Shown here piece by piece: positions 30,349-41,382 of a stretch of DNA of 64,000 nt. Under the pieces are notes generated by a model. It ran no database searches and had not been told where the DNA came from. It saw only the letters and a list, made by a program, of their open reading frames with translations. Position 1 is the stretch's first letter, and each line of letters begins with the position of its first letter. The stretch lies in contig NC_062993.1 in assembly GCF_023078275.1 (NCBI RefSeq), forward strand, positions 1,914,252-1,978,251, written 5' to 3'. The position numbers and the translations under genes were made by a program. The DNA comes from Leguminivora glycinivorella (Eukaryota; Arthropoda; Insecta; Lepidoptera; Tortricidae).

Positions 30349-31270
30349 TCTTTTAACTATTCTGAATAGACATTTCTTTTTGATAAATCTAGTTAATAAC
30401 ACTAGTATATTGCACTAAAATTCCCAAATTGAAAGATTTTAGCATTTTCGCTCCTGCAGCGTCTTAATTTCCCGATTTTACAAATATATACGTAGTTAAG
30501 GAACCCACCACTACGATACTGAACCCTAACAATCTGCAATGGATATTTTTATTTTTATTTCTGATCGATTGTGTTTTTATATTCACATTTTTCCTAAATA
30601 CAAATTATATATATTTCTAGATATTTTATTCTCCCTTATACTCTCGACTAAGTCAAACATGAAATATTGTCCCACTGCCCTTTGCGAACCCGGTGACGTA
30701 CTTTACAATTTGACCTACATACTTTTCTGTATTATTTTACTTGAAATTCACGTGAATCCTCATTTTACAAGTGAAATATTGAATTTGTTATAAATAAACG
30801 ATTCATTCCTTACAAAATTATGTAAATATTTAGTATAATATTTTGCTCAGTGGATCATTTACCGAACCCAGGAAACAATCATTACGTAAATATATAGATA
30901 ATTTCAAGGGTTTACTGGTAAAACCCGATAAATTGAGATAATGTGTCCTTGAAATAAAAACATTGTGAAAATTGCACGTAGTTCGAATTTCAAAAACAGT
31001 TTGTTCAACTTGTCGGGTTTCACCAGTAAACCTTCTATTTTATATGAATTTACATTAATGAAATGTTTGAATTGTGTGAAATACTAGGTATTAGAGGTAT
31101 ACCTATCAATAATAAAAAGCGAGCGATTACTATTAATACTGACCATTATTTCAAAATATTTACACAGTTGAGTAAACAATAGGCTATTTCCTCATTAATA
31201 ACTTCATCGCTGAATATTTTACTTATTTAAAAAACGTAGAAATTAATATTGTCTTCGGTTACCGCGATAG
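30349..31270. other. AT-rich sequence without recognised features
   Basis: Includes an open frame at 30539-30793 that is low-complexity and AT-driven. No support for a gene. Confidence 0.45.
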
Positions 31271-31277
31271 TTACTCA

Positions 31278-31361
31278 TGAAATAAAACTATGGAAACGGA
31301 TTAAATCGCGTATTTTAAATTCATTATACGCGATTTAATCCGTTTCCATAGTTTTATTTCA
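31278..31361. repeat. perfect 36-bp palindrome
   Basis: Arms 31278-31313 and 31326-31361 (TGAAATAAAACTATGGAAAC GGATTAAATCGCGTAT) are exact mirrors around a 12-base loop. The arm sequence is one I associate with ends of common lepidopteran retroelements, here doubled head to head. Confidence 0.9.
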
Positions 31362-31783
31362 ACGTAGAAATTGTTATATAAAATTAATCTAACATAAAGT
31401 TACATATTCTCGTAAATCATTCACAAATATATTTGTTTACTAATTATATCATCAACGTCCATAATCAAAACAGCGATAAAACAAATGAACCCCGATTAAC
31501 ACTTTGATAAAGCCCCATTTTTGACGCCGAAATTAATTAACTCAATCAAAACGCTTTGATGTGGCACTTAAATTAACTCTCAATTTTCACGCCTACCGTA
31601 AAATATTCACTTAAAACCCAATAATATTGTTTACAACAGCATCCCTACGGAAAACACTTTGCCAAATGGATATGTTGTTGTCATAAAGCGCGCTTAACAT
31701 ATCGCAAAGCGTACGTTACATTTCCCCAGACTGTAACGCCATACGCGTTTGTGGCGCGGAAGTGATCATAGTAGGGTACTTAC
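31362..31783. other. unassigned sequence
   Basis: AT-rich to about 31680, then rising GC. If the exon at 31784 is real, this would be the start of its first intron on the minus strand. Confidence 0.35.
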
Positions 31784-32040
31784 GTAGGTCACTGGTCACT
31801 TTTCACTGAACACTGCACTTCACTGGTCACTCATGTCGGCACTAGAGCGGCACGCGCGTCCGCGTCGGGCGACGGCGCGAAAACTACTAACGGACGGGAT
31901 GACTGGGTTGCCCGGGTGACGGGGAGATTTCCCTGGAATTTTCGGGAGAGATTTCGGGGTAAATTCGTGAGGATTCAGTGAATATTTAGTGGAGTGAAAG
32001 ACAATACAAACACAATTGTGATTCCTCACACTTCTTCTTA
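31784..32040 (-). promoter_or_regulatory. possible promoter and 5' UTR exon of an unknown host gene
   Basis: A free-standing GC- and CpG-rich stretch that belongs to no repeat family here. On the minus strand it ends with CAGTGAAGTGCAGTGTTCAG TGAAAAGTGACC and then GACCTAC, followed by GTAAGTA, an ideal 5' splice donor. CAGTG-rich leaders with TCAGT initiators are typical of insect 5' UTRs. A four-codon upstream frame (ATGAGTGACCAGTGA) lies inside. The minus-strand frame at 31820-32029 has no recognisable domain. If real, the downstream exons lie to the left or outside the window. Confidence 0.35.
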
Positions 32041-32184
32041 CTTAATGGCGCAGTCAGTTTACTATACATAGTGTTTTAAAAGTAAACTAGCATTAAAAAA
32101 AGTACTAAAACCAGAATATTATAAATACCTAATTGTGTCTCTCTTACAACAGGTTGTGTTTTTTGCCCTTTTTATAGATAGCGG
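32041..32184. other. unassigned sequence
   Basis: Short AT-rich gap with nothing recognised. Confidence 0.4.
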
Positions 32185-32277
32185 TACAGTCAACCAAGGA
32201 AGTGGTTTACCACTTTTCGACTCTATTTCAGACACATAAGGTCGAAAAGTGGTAAACCACTTTTTTGGCTGACTTTA
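32185..32277. mobile_element. TACAGTCA-ended short MITE
   Basis: TACAGTCAACCAAGGAAGTG GTTTACCACTTTTCGAC mirrors the right end TAAAGTCAGCCAAAAAAGTG GTTTACCACTTTTCGAC. Arms are about 40 bp and the loop under 20 bp. Confidence 0.85.
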
Positions 32278-32280
32278 CAG

Positions 32281-32320
32281 AGCCCTTCGTACGCGAGTCC
32301 GACTCGCACTTAGCCCGTTA
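32281..32320 (+). mobile_element. family A-related 3' end
   Basis: AGCCCTTCGTACGCGAGTCC GACTCGCACTTAGCCCGTT resembles the A-subfamily end at 9508-9558, with more changes. Confidence 0.5.
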
Positions 32321-32506
32321 TTTTTAATATCCCCTAAACTTCCTGTATAAGCCACTTGCCAGCAGCAGCCACTTTTGTGTTGGCTACATCGGTAAACTAA
32401 TAAACTTCAGGAAACGTAAGTCGATAATGTCTTTTGATATTTCACAGTCAGTCGGCAATAAGCATTTTTTTATAACATTTCTAAAAATAACCATTATTGA
32501 ACATTT

Positions 32507-32638
32507 ATAAATAAATAATAAAAATAAATAAATAGTGAGACCTTACACAGATCAACCTAGCCCCAAACAGAGCAAAGCTTGTACTATGGGTGCTAGGCGA
32601 CGATATATATACTTATATAGATAAATACATACAATTAT
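32507..32638 (-). mobile_element. SINE S1, partial
   Basis: (AAAT)n tail, then CACAGATCAACCTAGCCCCA, GCAAAGCTTGTACTATGGGT and GATAAATACATACAATTAT, where an S2 SINE is inserted. Confidence 0.8.
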
Positions 32639-32782
32639 CCTGGCAACCTGTCACTGCAATGTCACAGTTTCGTTTTCTTTCAACCCCTGATTTGCCAAGA
32701 GTGGCATTGAAACCTGAGTAGTTTCATGTGCTCTGCCTACCCCTTCATGGGACACAGGCGTGATTGTATGTATGTATGTATG
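32639..32782 (+). mobile_element. SINE S2, 5'-truncated, with 13-bp target duplication
   Basis: From CCTGGCAACCTGTCACTGCA to GGCGTGATTGTATGTATGTA. TACATACAATTAT flanks it at 32626-32638 and 32783-32795. 5' truncation plus a long duplication shows LINE-type retrotransposition. Confidence 0.92.
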
Positions 32783-32830
32783 TACATACAATTATATAAA
32801 ATAATGGTTATTTTCAGAGATTCTACTAAT

Positions 32831-33582
32831 ATTTGTCAACTATTTGGCTAATTTGCCGCGCTTTATAAAGACAAACAAGCATAATTATGTTCCACCTCAT
32901 GGTAAGCAGTCACCGTAGCCTATCGATGCCTGCAACTCCAGAGATTTTAAATGCGCACTGAGAGAAAATACAACCAGTTTTCATGTTCGTTCAACAAGTT
33001 TTTTGGTTAAAATAGCGCCTACGTGCTCTTTGGTTCAAACAACAAGCTACTTGTCATTTGAATCGGCAATATATTTGAAACAACAAGTCGATTTTATAAA
33101 AACAACCTGACACATATTGTTTTAAACATACGTTTGGCTGATTCAAACGGATAAACCGCAACAAGTCGAACTTGTTAAATTCACAATGCAAATTTCTCTC
33201 AGTGTATTTGACAACTATTTGGCTAGTTTGCTGCGCATTATAAATACAAACGAGCATAATTATGTTCCACCTCATGGTAAGCAGTCACCGTACTCCTATC
33301 GATGACTGCAACTCCAGAGATTTTAAATGCGCACTGAGAGAAAATACAACCAGTTTTCATGTTCGTTCAACAAGTTTTTTGGTTAAAATAGCGCCTACGT
33401 GCTCTTTTTGGTTCAAACAACAAGCTACTTGTCATTTGAATCGGCAATATATTTGAATCAACAAGTCCATTTTATAAAAACAACCTGACACATATTGTTT
33501 TAAACATACGTTTGGCTGATTCAAACGGATAAACCGCAACAAGTCGAACTTGTTAAATTCACAATGCAAATTTCTCTCAGTG
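32831..33582. repeat. 375-bp tandem duplication
   Basis: The segment starting ATTTG(T/A)CAACTATTTGGCTA occurs at 32831 and again at 33206 with a period of 375. Each unit holds a short S3 piece (CCTCATGGTAAGCAGTCACC) and a CACTGAGAGAAA...TTTCTCTCAGTG element (32956-33204 and 33332-33582). The inverted ends of that element extend to AATGCGCACTGAGAGAAA at the outer margins. The copies differ by a few bases. Confidence 0.92.
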
Positions 33583-33696
33583 CGCATTGCATTTTTAAAC
33601 CTACAGGTTCCTTCAAAGGTTAAAACCTGCTTAAATTTTGGTAGGTATACCTAGAGTAATTTCAAATAGTGTTAAATTTTTAAACTCTACGACATG

Positions 33697-33813
33697 GGGC
33701 CTATTGCATAACAATTTACAACTTGTATTACAAGTGGAACTCTTTCTTATAAAATGAATTGGAGGGGGACTACCGCTTGTAATATGAGTTGTAACTTGTT
33801 ATGCAATAGGCCC
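33697..33813. mobile_element. MITE with GGGCC ends
   Basis: GGGCCTATTGCATAACAA at both ends in inverted order, with arms continuing imperfectly for about 40 bp. ATG flanks both sides, consistent with a 3-bp duplication. Confidence 0.85.
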
Positions 33814-33835
33814 ATGGATGTAAAGTCTGAAATAT

Positions 33836-33982
33836 ATTTTTTTTATACCACGTCAGTGGCAAACAGATATACGGTCCGCCTGATGGAAAGCGGTCACCGT
33901 AACCTATCGACGCCTGCAACTCAAGGGGTGTCACATGCGCGTTGTCGACCCATTAGAAACTTGTAGGTACACTCCTTTTTTA
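33836..33982 (+). mobile_element. family S3 element, partial
   Basis: T run, ATACCACGTCAGTGGCAAAC, GATATACGGTCCGCCTGATG GAAAGCGG, ATGCGCGTTGTCGACCC, then GTACACTCC. Confidence 0.85.
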
Positions 33983-34073
33983 AAGAACCCCATACTGTAG
34001 TTTAATAAATAGGTACTTTTCGACAAGCAGGAACGTACGCAACTTATAGAGGTATTATACCACTCTACCCCAT

Positions 34074-34222
34074 GCGCGGATCCAGGGGGGGGTCATGGGG
34101 GTCATGACCCCCCCCCCTGGAGCCTAGGTTGGCCATACAAATAGACCACGTGACCCCCCCTCTGGGGCCTGGGCCTTTACCACGTGACCCCCCCCCCCCT
34201 GGGCACGAAGCTGGATCCGCGC
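34074..34222. mobile_element. MITE with G/C homopolymer tracts
   Basis: GCGCGGATCCAG and CTGGATCCGCGC are the inverted ends. Inside are GGGGGGGGTCATGGGGGTCA and CCACGTGACCCCCCC runs, with CCACGTGACC repeated. A fragment recurs at 55785-55865. The G and C tracts face each other and could form a stem or quadruplex. Confidence 0.85.
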
Positions 34223-34390
34223 TTGCTCTAACCAGAACCCGAGTTCAAGTCTCACCCGAGACAGAAATTTTCCCTTGACAGGGCACTGGTATCAGTAACG
34301 ATCACCGCAAGATTATTGTATTTTTATCTTGAACAGAAATTTTAGGACTAGATAATGACGATGAAGCTTATACATGATTTTTTTGACTCC
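34223..34390. other. unassigned sequence
   Basis: Contains AACCCGAGTTCAAGTCTCAC (B-box-like GTTCAAGTC) near 34248 but no A-box or tRNA fold. Otherwise nothing. Confidence 0.35.
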
Positions 34391-34393
34391 TTA

Positions 34394-34639
34394 GTGCTTT
34401 TTCACATTATCTGATCTGCGCTCGTAGATATCTATCTCTATCGCTCTTGCGTATTGGCGCGACAGAGCCAGACTACCTTTCGCGGCGTTACGTTTTCGTT
34501 TCGCGTCGTAAAAATGCCATTCGGCTACGGGGCCTGATATCGGATGTAGGAACGATATCCCATATATTGAACCCGCCATCTTTAATTTTTGACTTTGAAA
34601 TCCTTCCTACATCCGATATCGGATAATGTGAAAACGCAC
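34394..34639. mobile_element. Harbinger-like MITE containing a G MITE
   Basis: The ends GTGCTTTTTCACATTATCTG and ATCGGATAATGTGAAAACGC AC, each flanked by TTA, match the MITE in the giant inverted repeat. A family G piece (CTCGTAGATATCTATCTCTA ... GCCATTCGGCTACG, about 34420-34545) interrupts it. Confidence 0.85.
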
Positions 34640-34680
34640 TTACCCGTTAAAGGGTTAAATATATCCTAAGCCTGAAGGGT

Positions 34681-34871
34681 AATTCCATGTAACAGAGTAA
34701 TGTAAGTGACCAATTATTTGCATGTTTTTTTATTCATGGTGCTAATTTAAATATCAATATATCTAAGGATTAAAAGTAGGCTTATCTAGAGATAAATTAA
34801 GACTTCAATTTTCATCATAAATAAAAAAACATGCAATGAAGTGGTCACTTACATTACAGTTACGTGGAATT
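34681..34871. mobile_element. TIR element of about 190 bp
   Basis: AATTCCATGTAACAGAGTAA TGTAAGTGACCA at the left mirrors AATTCCACGTAACTGTAATG TAAGTGACCA at the right, with arms reaching TTGCATGTTTTTTTA. Confidence 0.85.
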
Positions 34872-34904
34872 GCCCTGAAAATGAATTTGAAAACTCCCCA
34901 TTTC

Positions 34905-35010
34905 CCTGTAACCGGGGTAATTTGTCCCGCGGGCCGCATCCCTCGCGCGCCGCGAGTGACGGGACGCGCGCCTGCGCGCCGCGGCGCGGAGCGCGCCATC
35001 GAACGTGACA
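34905..35010. other. GC-rich block
   Basis: CpG-dense (CGCGCGCCGCGAGTGACGGG and GCGCGCCGCGGCGCGGAGCG) within AT-rich DNA. Not repeated in the window. No gene evidence. Confidence 0.4.
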
Positions 35011-35084
35011 TCGCACAACTTTTGCAACTTTTACTTTGTTTGGGAGGAAAAATAAGTCTTTATTGTACGGTAAACTAATAGAAC

Positions 35085-35180
35085 GTTGCGATACAAGTGC
35101 GGAGAATACGAAGTTCGAAACGAGTGGAGATAAATTAAAACTCGACCAAAGGAAGAGTTTTAAATCAACACGAGTTTGGT
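35085..35180 (+). repeat. repeat related to 42590-42785
   Basis: GATACAAGTGCGGAGAATAC GAAGTTCGAAACGAGTGGAG ATAAATT ... AACACGAG resembles the reverse complement of sequence to the right of the LTR element. Confidence 0.5.
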
Positions 35181-35278
35181 AATTTTGCTAACTGTTTGGG
35201 AAAAACTAAAAATCGTCACTACTTTTAAAAAAACTTGTATCTTCGTCTGTCAATGAAAAGAAAATTGTAGTAAGTATG

Positions 35279-36352
35279 ATTTAGCATTTTGGTTATATAA
35301 TGAAACGTTTTTATTTTATGCTTGTTTGAGAGATCATATCAATTCAATTATGCGACAGAGTATGTTAAAGGGGTATAATATGCAGCCTTTTGTCCAAAAT
35401 AATAATCAACGGTTTTACTTCAAGAGAGGTAACTAACTTCCAAGGAACAAATTAGCTTTACTCAAATGTCATATGACCTATAGTGACTACTAATATGACG
35501 AAATAACTAACTTCCAAAGAACAAATTAGCTTTACCCAAATGTCATATGACCTGAAGTGACTAATATGATAAAATAATTGTAAACATTTATTTGTATTAC
35601 AATTCGGGCAATTCTCCATTTAAGCGATCCTAATTAAATTTGTTTTTGGGATAAATTTAAATATGTAATTCAATTGGCAAATATGGGACATAATAAAACT
35701 GCGTTGGTTATAAATCAATGACACCAATTATATATTTACTCGTTAGAGACACATCAAAATATACTCAACAAGGGAGTAAAATCATAAACATGGTTACTAT
35801 TAAGTTACGTATAATGAAATAGTAAAATATGCTTATTTTTAATTACAATTTCATTAGTCAGTTTCATCAATTTATTCAGGTAGTTTTCATTAATTAATTT
35901 TCATAGTTAAATACGGGTAATTATTATTAAATAATCAGACATAAACAGCGTTGTAGAGTTGTTTATAACGAAACACTAAAACATTAACTTTTTAATTACA
36001 TCTTCATTAACCCATTTCATAAATTAATTCAGACAATTTTCATTGAATAAATTCAGGTATTTATTAAATAATCAGATTAAGGTACTTCAAATAATTTCAT
36101 AAATTAATTCAGACAATTATTATTATTATTATGATATAATCAGATAAAGGTACTTATCTCTGTTCGTGGCGCTGGTAGAACTAAAAGTGACTGCCCGCCG
36201 ACGAGCAGTCCCTTTTATAACCAGTCCAGGTAAACTTGCCAGACCGACCCGGTTTCTTTGTCTACCGACATTATTGCCATAAATTTAAATGTTTGAGAGA
36301 AACGTACCTTAAAATTTTACAATTATTAAACATTATAATGGCAAATCCAACA
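35279..36352 (+). repeat. left long terminal direct repeat
   Basis: Starts ATTTAGCATTTTGGTTATAT and ends GGCAAATCCAACA. A GC-richer promoter-like zone lies near the end: GTGACTGCCCGCCGACGAGC, TTTTATAA at about 36211, and a CCAGTCC initiator-like site, which leaves a short R-U5. Internal sub-repeats include AACTAACTTCCAA...TCATATGACCT twice and AAATTAATTCAGACAATT two to three times. Confidence 0.9.
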
Positions 36353-36451
36353 CGGCCATACTGACAAGTACTTCGATCTCGAAGTACAAAAGTATTTACA
36401 TAGTTATACATCTTAATCTTACTCTTATACTAAGTAGCCACAAGCCTTGTC

Positions 36452-37070
36452 ATGTAAGCCCCATCACCTGCTGCCCGTGAAGCCAGGCAAACATCAGACT
36501 TGTGACCGACCAGCATTTTTTTGTAGCTGTGGGCCCTGGCATGAAAGCTCCGTCACCTGTTGCGACATGACGTCGAGCAATCATCAGACACACAACCGAC
36601 CAACAGTATTTTTGTAGCTATGGGCCCTGGCATGAAAGCTCCGTCACCTGTTGCGACATGACGTCGAGCAATCATCAGACACACAACCGACCAACAGTAT
36701 TTTTGTAGCTATGGGCCCTGGCATGAAAGCTCCGTCACCTGTTGCGACATGACGTCGAGCAATCATCAGACACACAACCGACCAACAGTATTTTTGTAGC
36801 TGTGGGCCTTGGCATGAAAGCTCCGTCACCTGTTGCGACATGACGTCGAGCAATCATCAGACACACAACCGACCAACAGTATTTTTGTAGCTGTGGGCCC
36901 TGGCATGAAAGCTCCGTCACCTGTTGCGACATGACGTCGAGCAATCATCAGACACACAACCGACCAACAGTATTTTTGTAGCTATGTGCCCTGGCATGAA
37001 AGCTCCGTCACCTGCTGCACCATGACGTCAAGCAATCATCAGACACATAACCGACCAGCAGTATATATAC
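36452..37070. repeat. 91-bp tandem repeat, 7 copies
   Basis: ATGAAAGCTCCGTCACCTGT recurs at 36541, 36632, 36723, 36814, 36905 and 36996 with a period of exactly 91, after a diverged first unit at 36452. Middle units are nearly identical and outer ones diverged, the usual pattern of unequal exchange. It starts 100 bp inside the left direct repeat. Confidence 0.95.
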
Positions 37071-39342
37071 AATTGACAACATTTCATATTTTTGAGTACT
37101 ACTTTTTATTGTTTGGTTTGAAAGAACTCAATCACAGAACTTTATTTATATAGAAGAAACAAGTTCATCTATTTGTATAGGGGCCGAGCGTGTCAAATTT
37201 TGTACTGAAGTTGTTTCTTGCCTGTAATTTTAAATATGTCTCAGTCTCTTGATTGTTCATAATTTTTGTGTTGTTGCAATTGAATATCACGTAACGAGGC
37301 ATTTTTTATGTTTTGATTGACTTCAACTTACAAAAATTGACGCCCGAAAGCTGCAAGCTGCGATTAAAGATGGACAACTCAGTGGATTTCACTGAGTTCA
37401 TTTGACACGCTAAGTAGATACGTTTGCTTGATCTATGGTATATATGACATCTGTGAACTCAATACTAAAAGATACACGTATTTTTTTATTTTTCCAAAAA
37501 CTGCTATTTTAATGAGAAAGTCCCTTATTACTACTTCGAGTAGAAAGAGCTTAAGAAGACACAGCTTTATGACTTCACATGTGTTGATTCATACACTTAA
37601 GAAAACGACAAAATAATTTCAAAAAAAAAAGTTTTAACATTCAGCTTAAACAGTCCGGTATGTCTGACTGTCAAGTGTCACTGTCAAACTCAAGTGACTT
37701 CCTAACTGGAAGTTTCTTTTGTTACAGTGACAGCTCTAAATCAGCTATTGAGGTCACATCCCCATTAAACTATTTTTTAAGATTTTTTTGTTATCATAAA
37801 AATACGGGAAAAAAAATTATATTAATATTATATCTCGAAATGGTTTTCGACTTAGGGACACTGAAAATTTTGAAACGTTGTCAATTATACATAGTATATA
37901 ATATATATTACACATTTTATTACATATGTATATATCCAACACGGCTAATCCGGACTTAAAGCAATCGGCAAAAAAGCTACCTTTTTTTTTTCAGTTATTT
38001 ATTGTAACCTTAAATTAATGTAACAGTATAGCAAGTACACAATAAATATAGCCAGTTTTTTTTTTTGCGGAATGCTTTAAGATAATCAGCACTTAATATG
38101 GCCATTTACCATTTTGTATACTATTTTACATTTTCTTTACAGATATAGCATCATCGATAGGTATATCTTTCATCAAGTTTTATCACAAAATGTTTTTATC
38201 TTTGTACTGTACTGTAAAAAGATACAATATCCTAGGACTTCAATTAATCGAGCTATATATTTATTTCTGATTACTTCACGATCAATCAACAAGTGTGAAT
38301 ATTATTATATCTTCCAAACAGCTCGGCCAGTCTGACCTAACGACATAATATTTTATGAAGGGCATGTCATGTAAGATGCAAATGCCGTACAAACTGAAAA
38401 CTCATCTTCCCTTATTCGTAGCTTATTACATGGTAAATAACGCTTTATCAGCAATAGTTTTCAGTAAATAGTATACCTAATATATTTATTAAACATTACA
38501 GTATCACATATTAACTATGTAATGAGCTATCTTGAGAAGTAAAGCATAAACGTGACGAATAATCAGGAAAAGAAGCATATAGAATCGCCCACTTATTTAT
38601 ACAGTTATATTTTGAAAATGGTCCCTTTTCCCAAAGAATCTTATTTATTTGAATCTATTCACACTATTTTCCGTAGGTACTCTACTCAGCATGAAAGATG
38701 AATACCTAGTGACCCTTTTTTTTTGCAGAATCTTGTTCTGTGAGATTTGTATTATTGTTCATAATTTAATTTATTAATCTTATTTTTTTGCTTTCCTTTT
38801 TTTAATAATGACTTTCTTGTTGGGAGACCAAATTAATAATTGGTTCGTATAAACGAACCCGCTGATATGAAAACACTTTTTTTTTTTTTGTTAAATTTGA
38901 CAGTCGCCAGGATCCCTATCAGGAACCACTCGGCAAATCACTTATTAAATTAGAAAAAAGGTTTTTTTTAACCGTTTTCATACATTATAAATTTGTCAAT
39001 CATGTGAGAGACCCGTAGAAACAATAAAGTCAGTCTCAAGTAAATGACGACACATGTAACAATAAATAATGATAAGGAATTACAAAGGCAGCCTTTATTA
39101 CTACGCTTACTGAGCCACTAAATTCATTCCCTGAATAACTCGATAACAGTAAGAGAAAAAACAATATTTTCTTACAGAAATTAATTGTAATTTACCTAAA
39201 GAACCGTCCCCTAATATTAACGGAAATCAATAAAAATTCTTTGTAGATAATAATCTACCCAAACTCAAAAACCAGGCAAGCACAGAGTAAACTCTCTTTA
39301 TAAAGCAAGTTGCGTAAGCCTTTATTTGCACTAGGTCCATTT

Positions 39343-39588
39343 ATTTATCTACGTATATATTAATATGTATGTAAGTTCATTTATTGTATCTATATATGTT
39401 TATTTTATAATAGAATAACTTGTATTTAATCATTAAAATCTCATACTGGCTTTTTTAATGGCGCCCACCATACTATCTCTGTTTTGCCCAATGGTTGACT
39501 GATAGAAAATGACTTAAGGCGTTAAGTTCGCCATTTGTACTTGTTATTGTTAATTTGTGCAATAAAGTTCAAATAAATAAATAAAACT
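39343..39588 (+). mobile_element. LINE 3' UTR relic
   Basis: TTTTGCCCAATGGTTGACTG ATAGAAAATGACTTAAGGCG TTAAGTTCGCC and GTGCAATAAAGTTCAAATAA, with a (AAAT)n tail. Confidence 0.75.
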
Positions 39589-41382
39589 TTATTCGTTTTT
39601 GAGCCTAAGATATGCGATAACAGACACACAAACGTGAAAGTAGAATTAAAATCTCAGACACTTTCTTAATCGTTACTTCTCAACGAAAAGAGAAGACAAA
39701 ATTGTAAACATACTCGCAATGATGATAAATAGATTTATCATTTATCAGATCAGTAGTTTGTCCGAAGTAACAGCTACTTGGAAAAAGTTTTAATGTTAAT
39801 TGAATTCAAACCAATAGGGATGTGTGTGTAACATTACTGTTGGGTACTAAAAGTAAATTTTATTGGTCCGCAATTGGTGAAATAATTTTGAAATACGTTA
39901 GTGCGGGATACAAACGTTTAAGCGTTTCTTAAAATAAGCACAGCATTTATAGTAGCAAGTTTTGAATCTATTTTTTTTTATTAATTAGGTAGGTAAAGAA
40001 AGTCTACCATATTTATTAAATAATTTGGTTTAAATTTAAATACCTCAAACTGTACCTACATGGTGGGCAGGAACAGGTTAAAATAAGCACAGCATTTTTA
40101 GCAGCAAGTTTTATGTCTATTTTTTTTATGATGTACAACGTAAGTATGTAACTAAACTACTGTATTTAAATAAACCAATAACTTTCACTTTGAAGCCATG
40201 CCACTATCTGAAGAAAACACTAATATACTACTTTTAAATTTGACATTTTTGTAGGTAGGCAGGTTTAATTACTTACTAATTTGTTTGTTTTTGGTATAGT
40301 ATAGTGAAATAAACAACGAAACCACCTAAAGTAAATCACATATCGATTGCCAATTTTTTTGTATCTCATTACAATGGCAATCCACTTAGGTCTCATTCTG
40401 GTCAAAGTGGAGAAAAATCATTATAAAATGTAAGCGAAAACAAATATTGGACAATTGAAAAGCGAGAATTAAAAAAAAATAAAAACGATTTTTGAAACGT
40501 ACATATTTGCTTGAAAACATCGATCTTGAGTCACTTATTAGTATCAAATTTTTATTTATTAAGTGAAAACTGCCACTTTGCTAAATACATAAACAAAAAA
40601 AATATATTAGTGTTTTTAAAATTAGCGTTTCTCAAGAGAAATAGCTAAAAATATTTTTTGGAAAATAAAATAAACGTTGGTCAATACAGAGATTTAGACC
40701 CTATATCCATACGAAAATCGAAATATTGTTTTGCAGTTATAGGATCACTCCGGATCAGTAGTGTCGTAATACAATCTTTACAACAAGAACTTGTTTACCG
40801 AATTATGTCATTAACAAAATATAATCTATTCCCAAAGGAAGAAACTAAACCAGTATTGTTCTAAACCTGTATTGTTCAGTTCTGACTTTTATACCCTTTC
40901 TTCAGGATTTAACTGTTTTTCTTTTAAACAACATGATCTAATAAGAGGTAATTTATTTATTCAAGATGTCATAATCATAACACTAGCTCTTTCAATAACT
41001 AGCTCGATTAACTGCAGTTCCGTAATAAGTAAACAAAATCAGTTTAAAACACAGTGGGTACAACAATATTTCTTCAAAGCAAGATTTTTTACATGATAAT
41101 GCAGAGCCCTCAGGGCCTTACCGACTTTAATGATCATAACAACGCCAGTCCATTCAGGTTTTCAGAAGGTCCCGAAATCGGTGCACCATGCGTCGGCCGT
41201 GCAGCCCCATCATCGCTGTTAGTAGGACCAAATGTAGGAAGCACAATGTTGTGGTATCGGCAGTCCGAAGAAACTTCACTCCGAATGGTGGTATGAAAGT
41301 TGGTCAGCAGATTTCAATCCGTTATCTCTGAAATAATTCACAGTGTTAAAAGATGGCTAGGTAAAACGTATCCCACTTCTGA

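Larger units (their letters stand above)
36353..41382. other. interior of LTR-like element, no coding region
   Basis: AT-rich and non-coding. Contains the 91-bp tandem array, a LINE 3' relic, and short AT-driven frames (37660-37959, 40658-40864, 41054-41296) without recognised domains. The frame ending at 41296 (QSPQGLTDFNDHNNASPFRF...) lies in GC-richer DNA and has no known match that I can name. Confidence 0.6.

Noticed and set aside
36353..41382. gag-pol genes in the LTR-like element
   Set aside because: No frame over about 100 codons and no protease, reverse-transcriptase, RNase H or integrase motif could be read on either strand.
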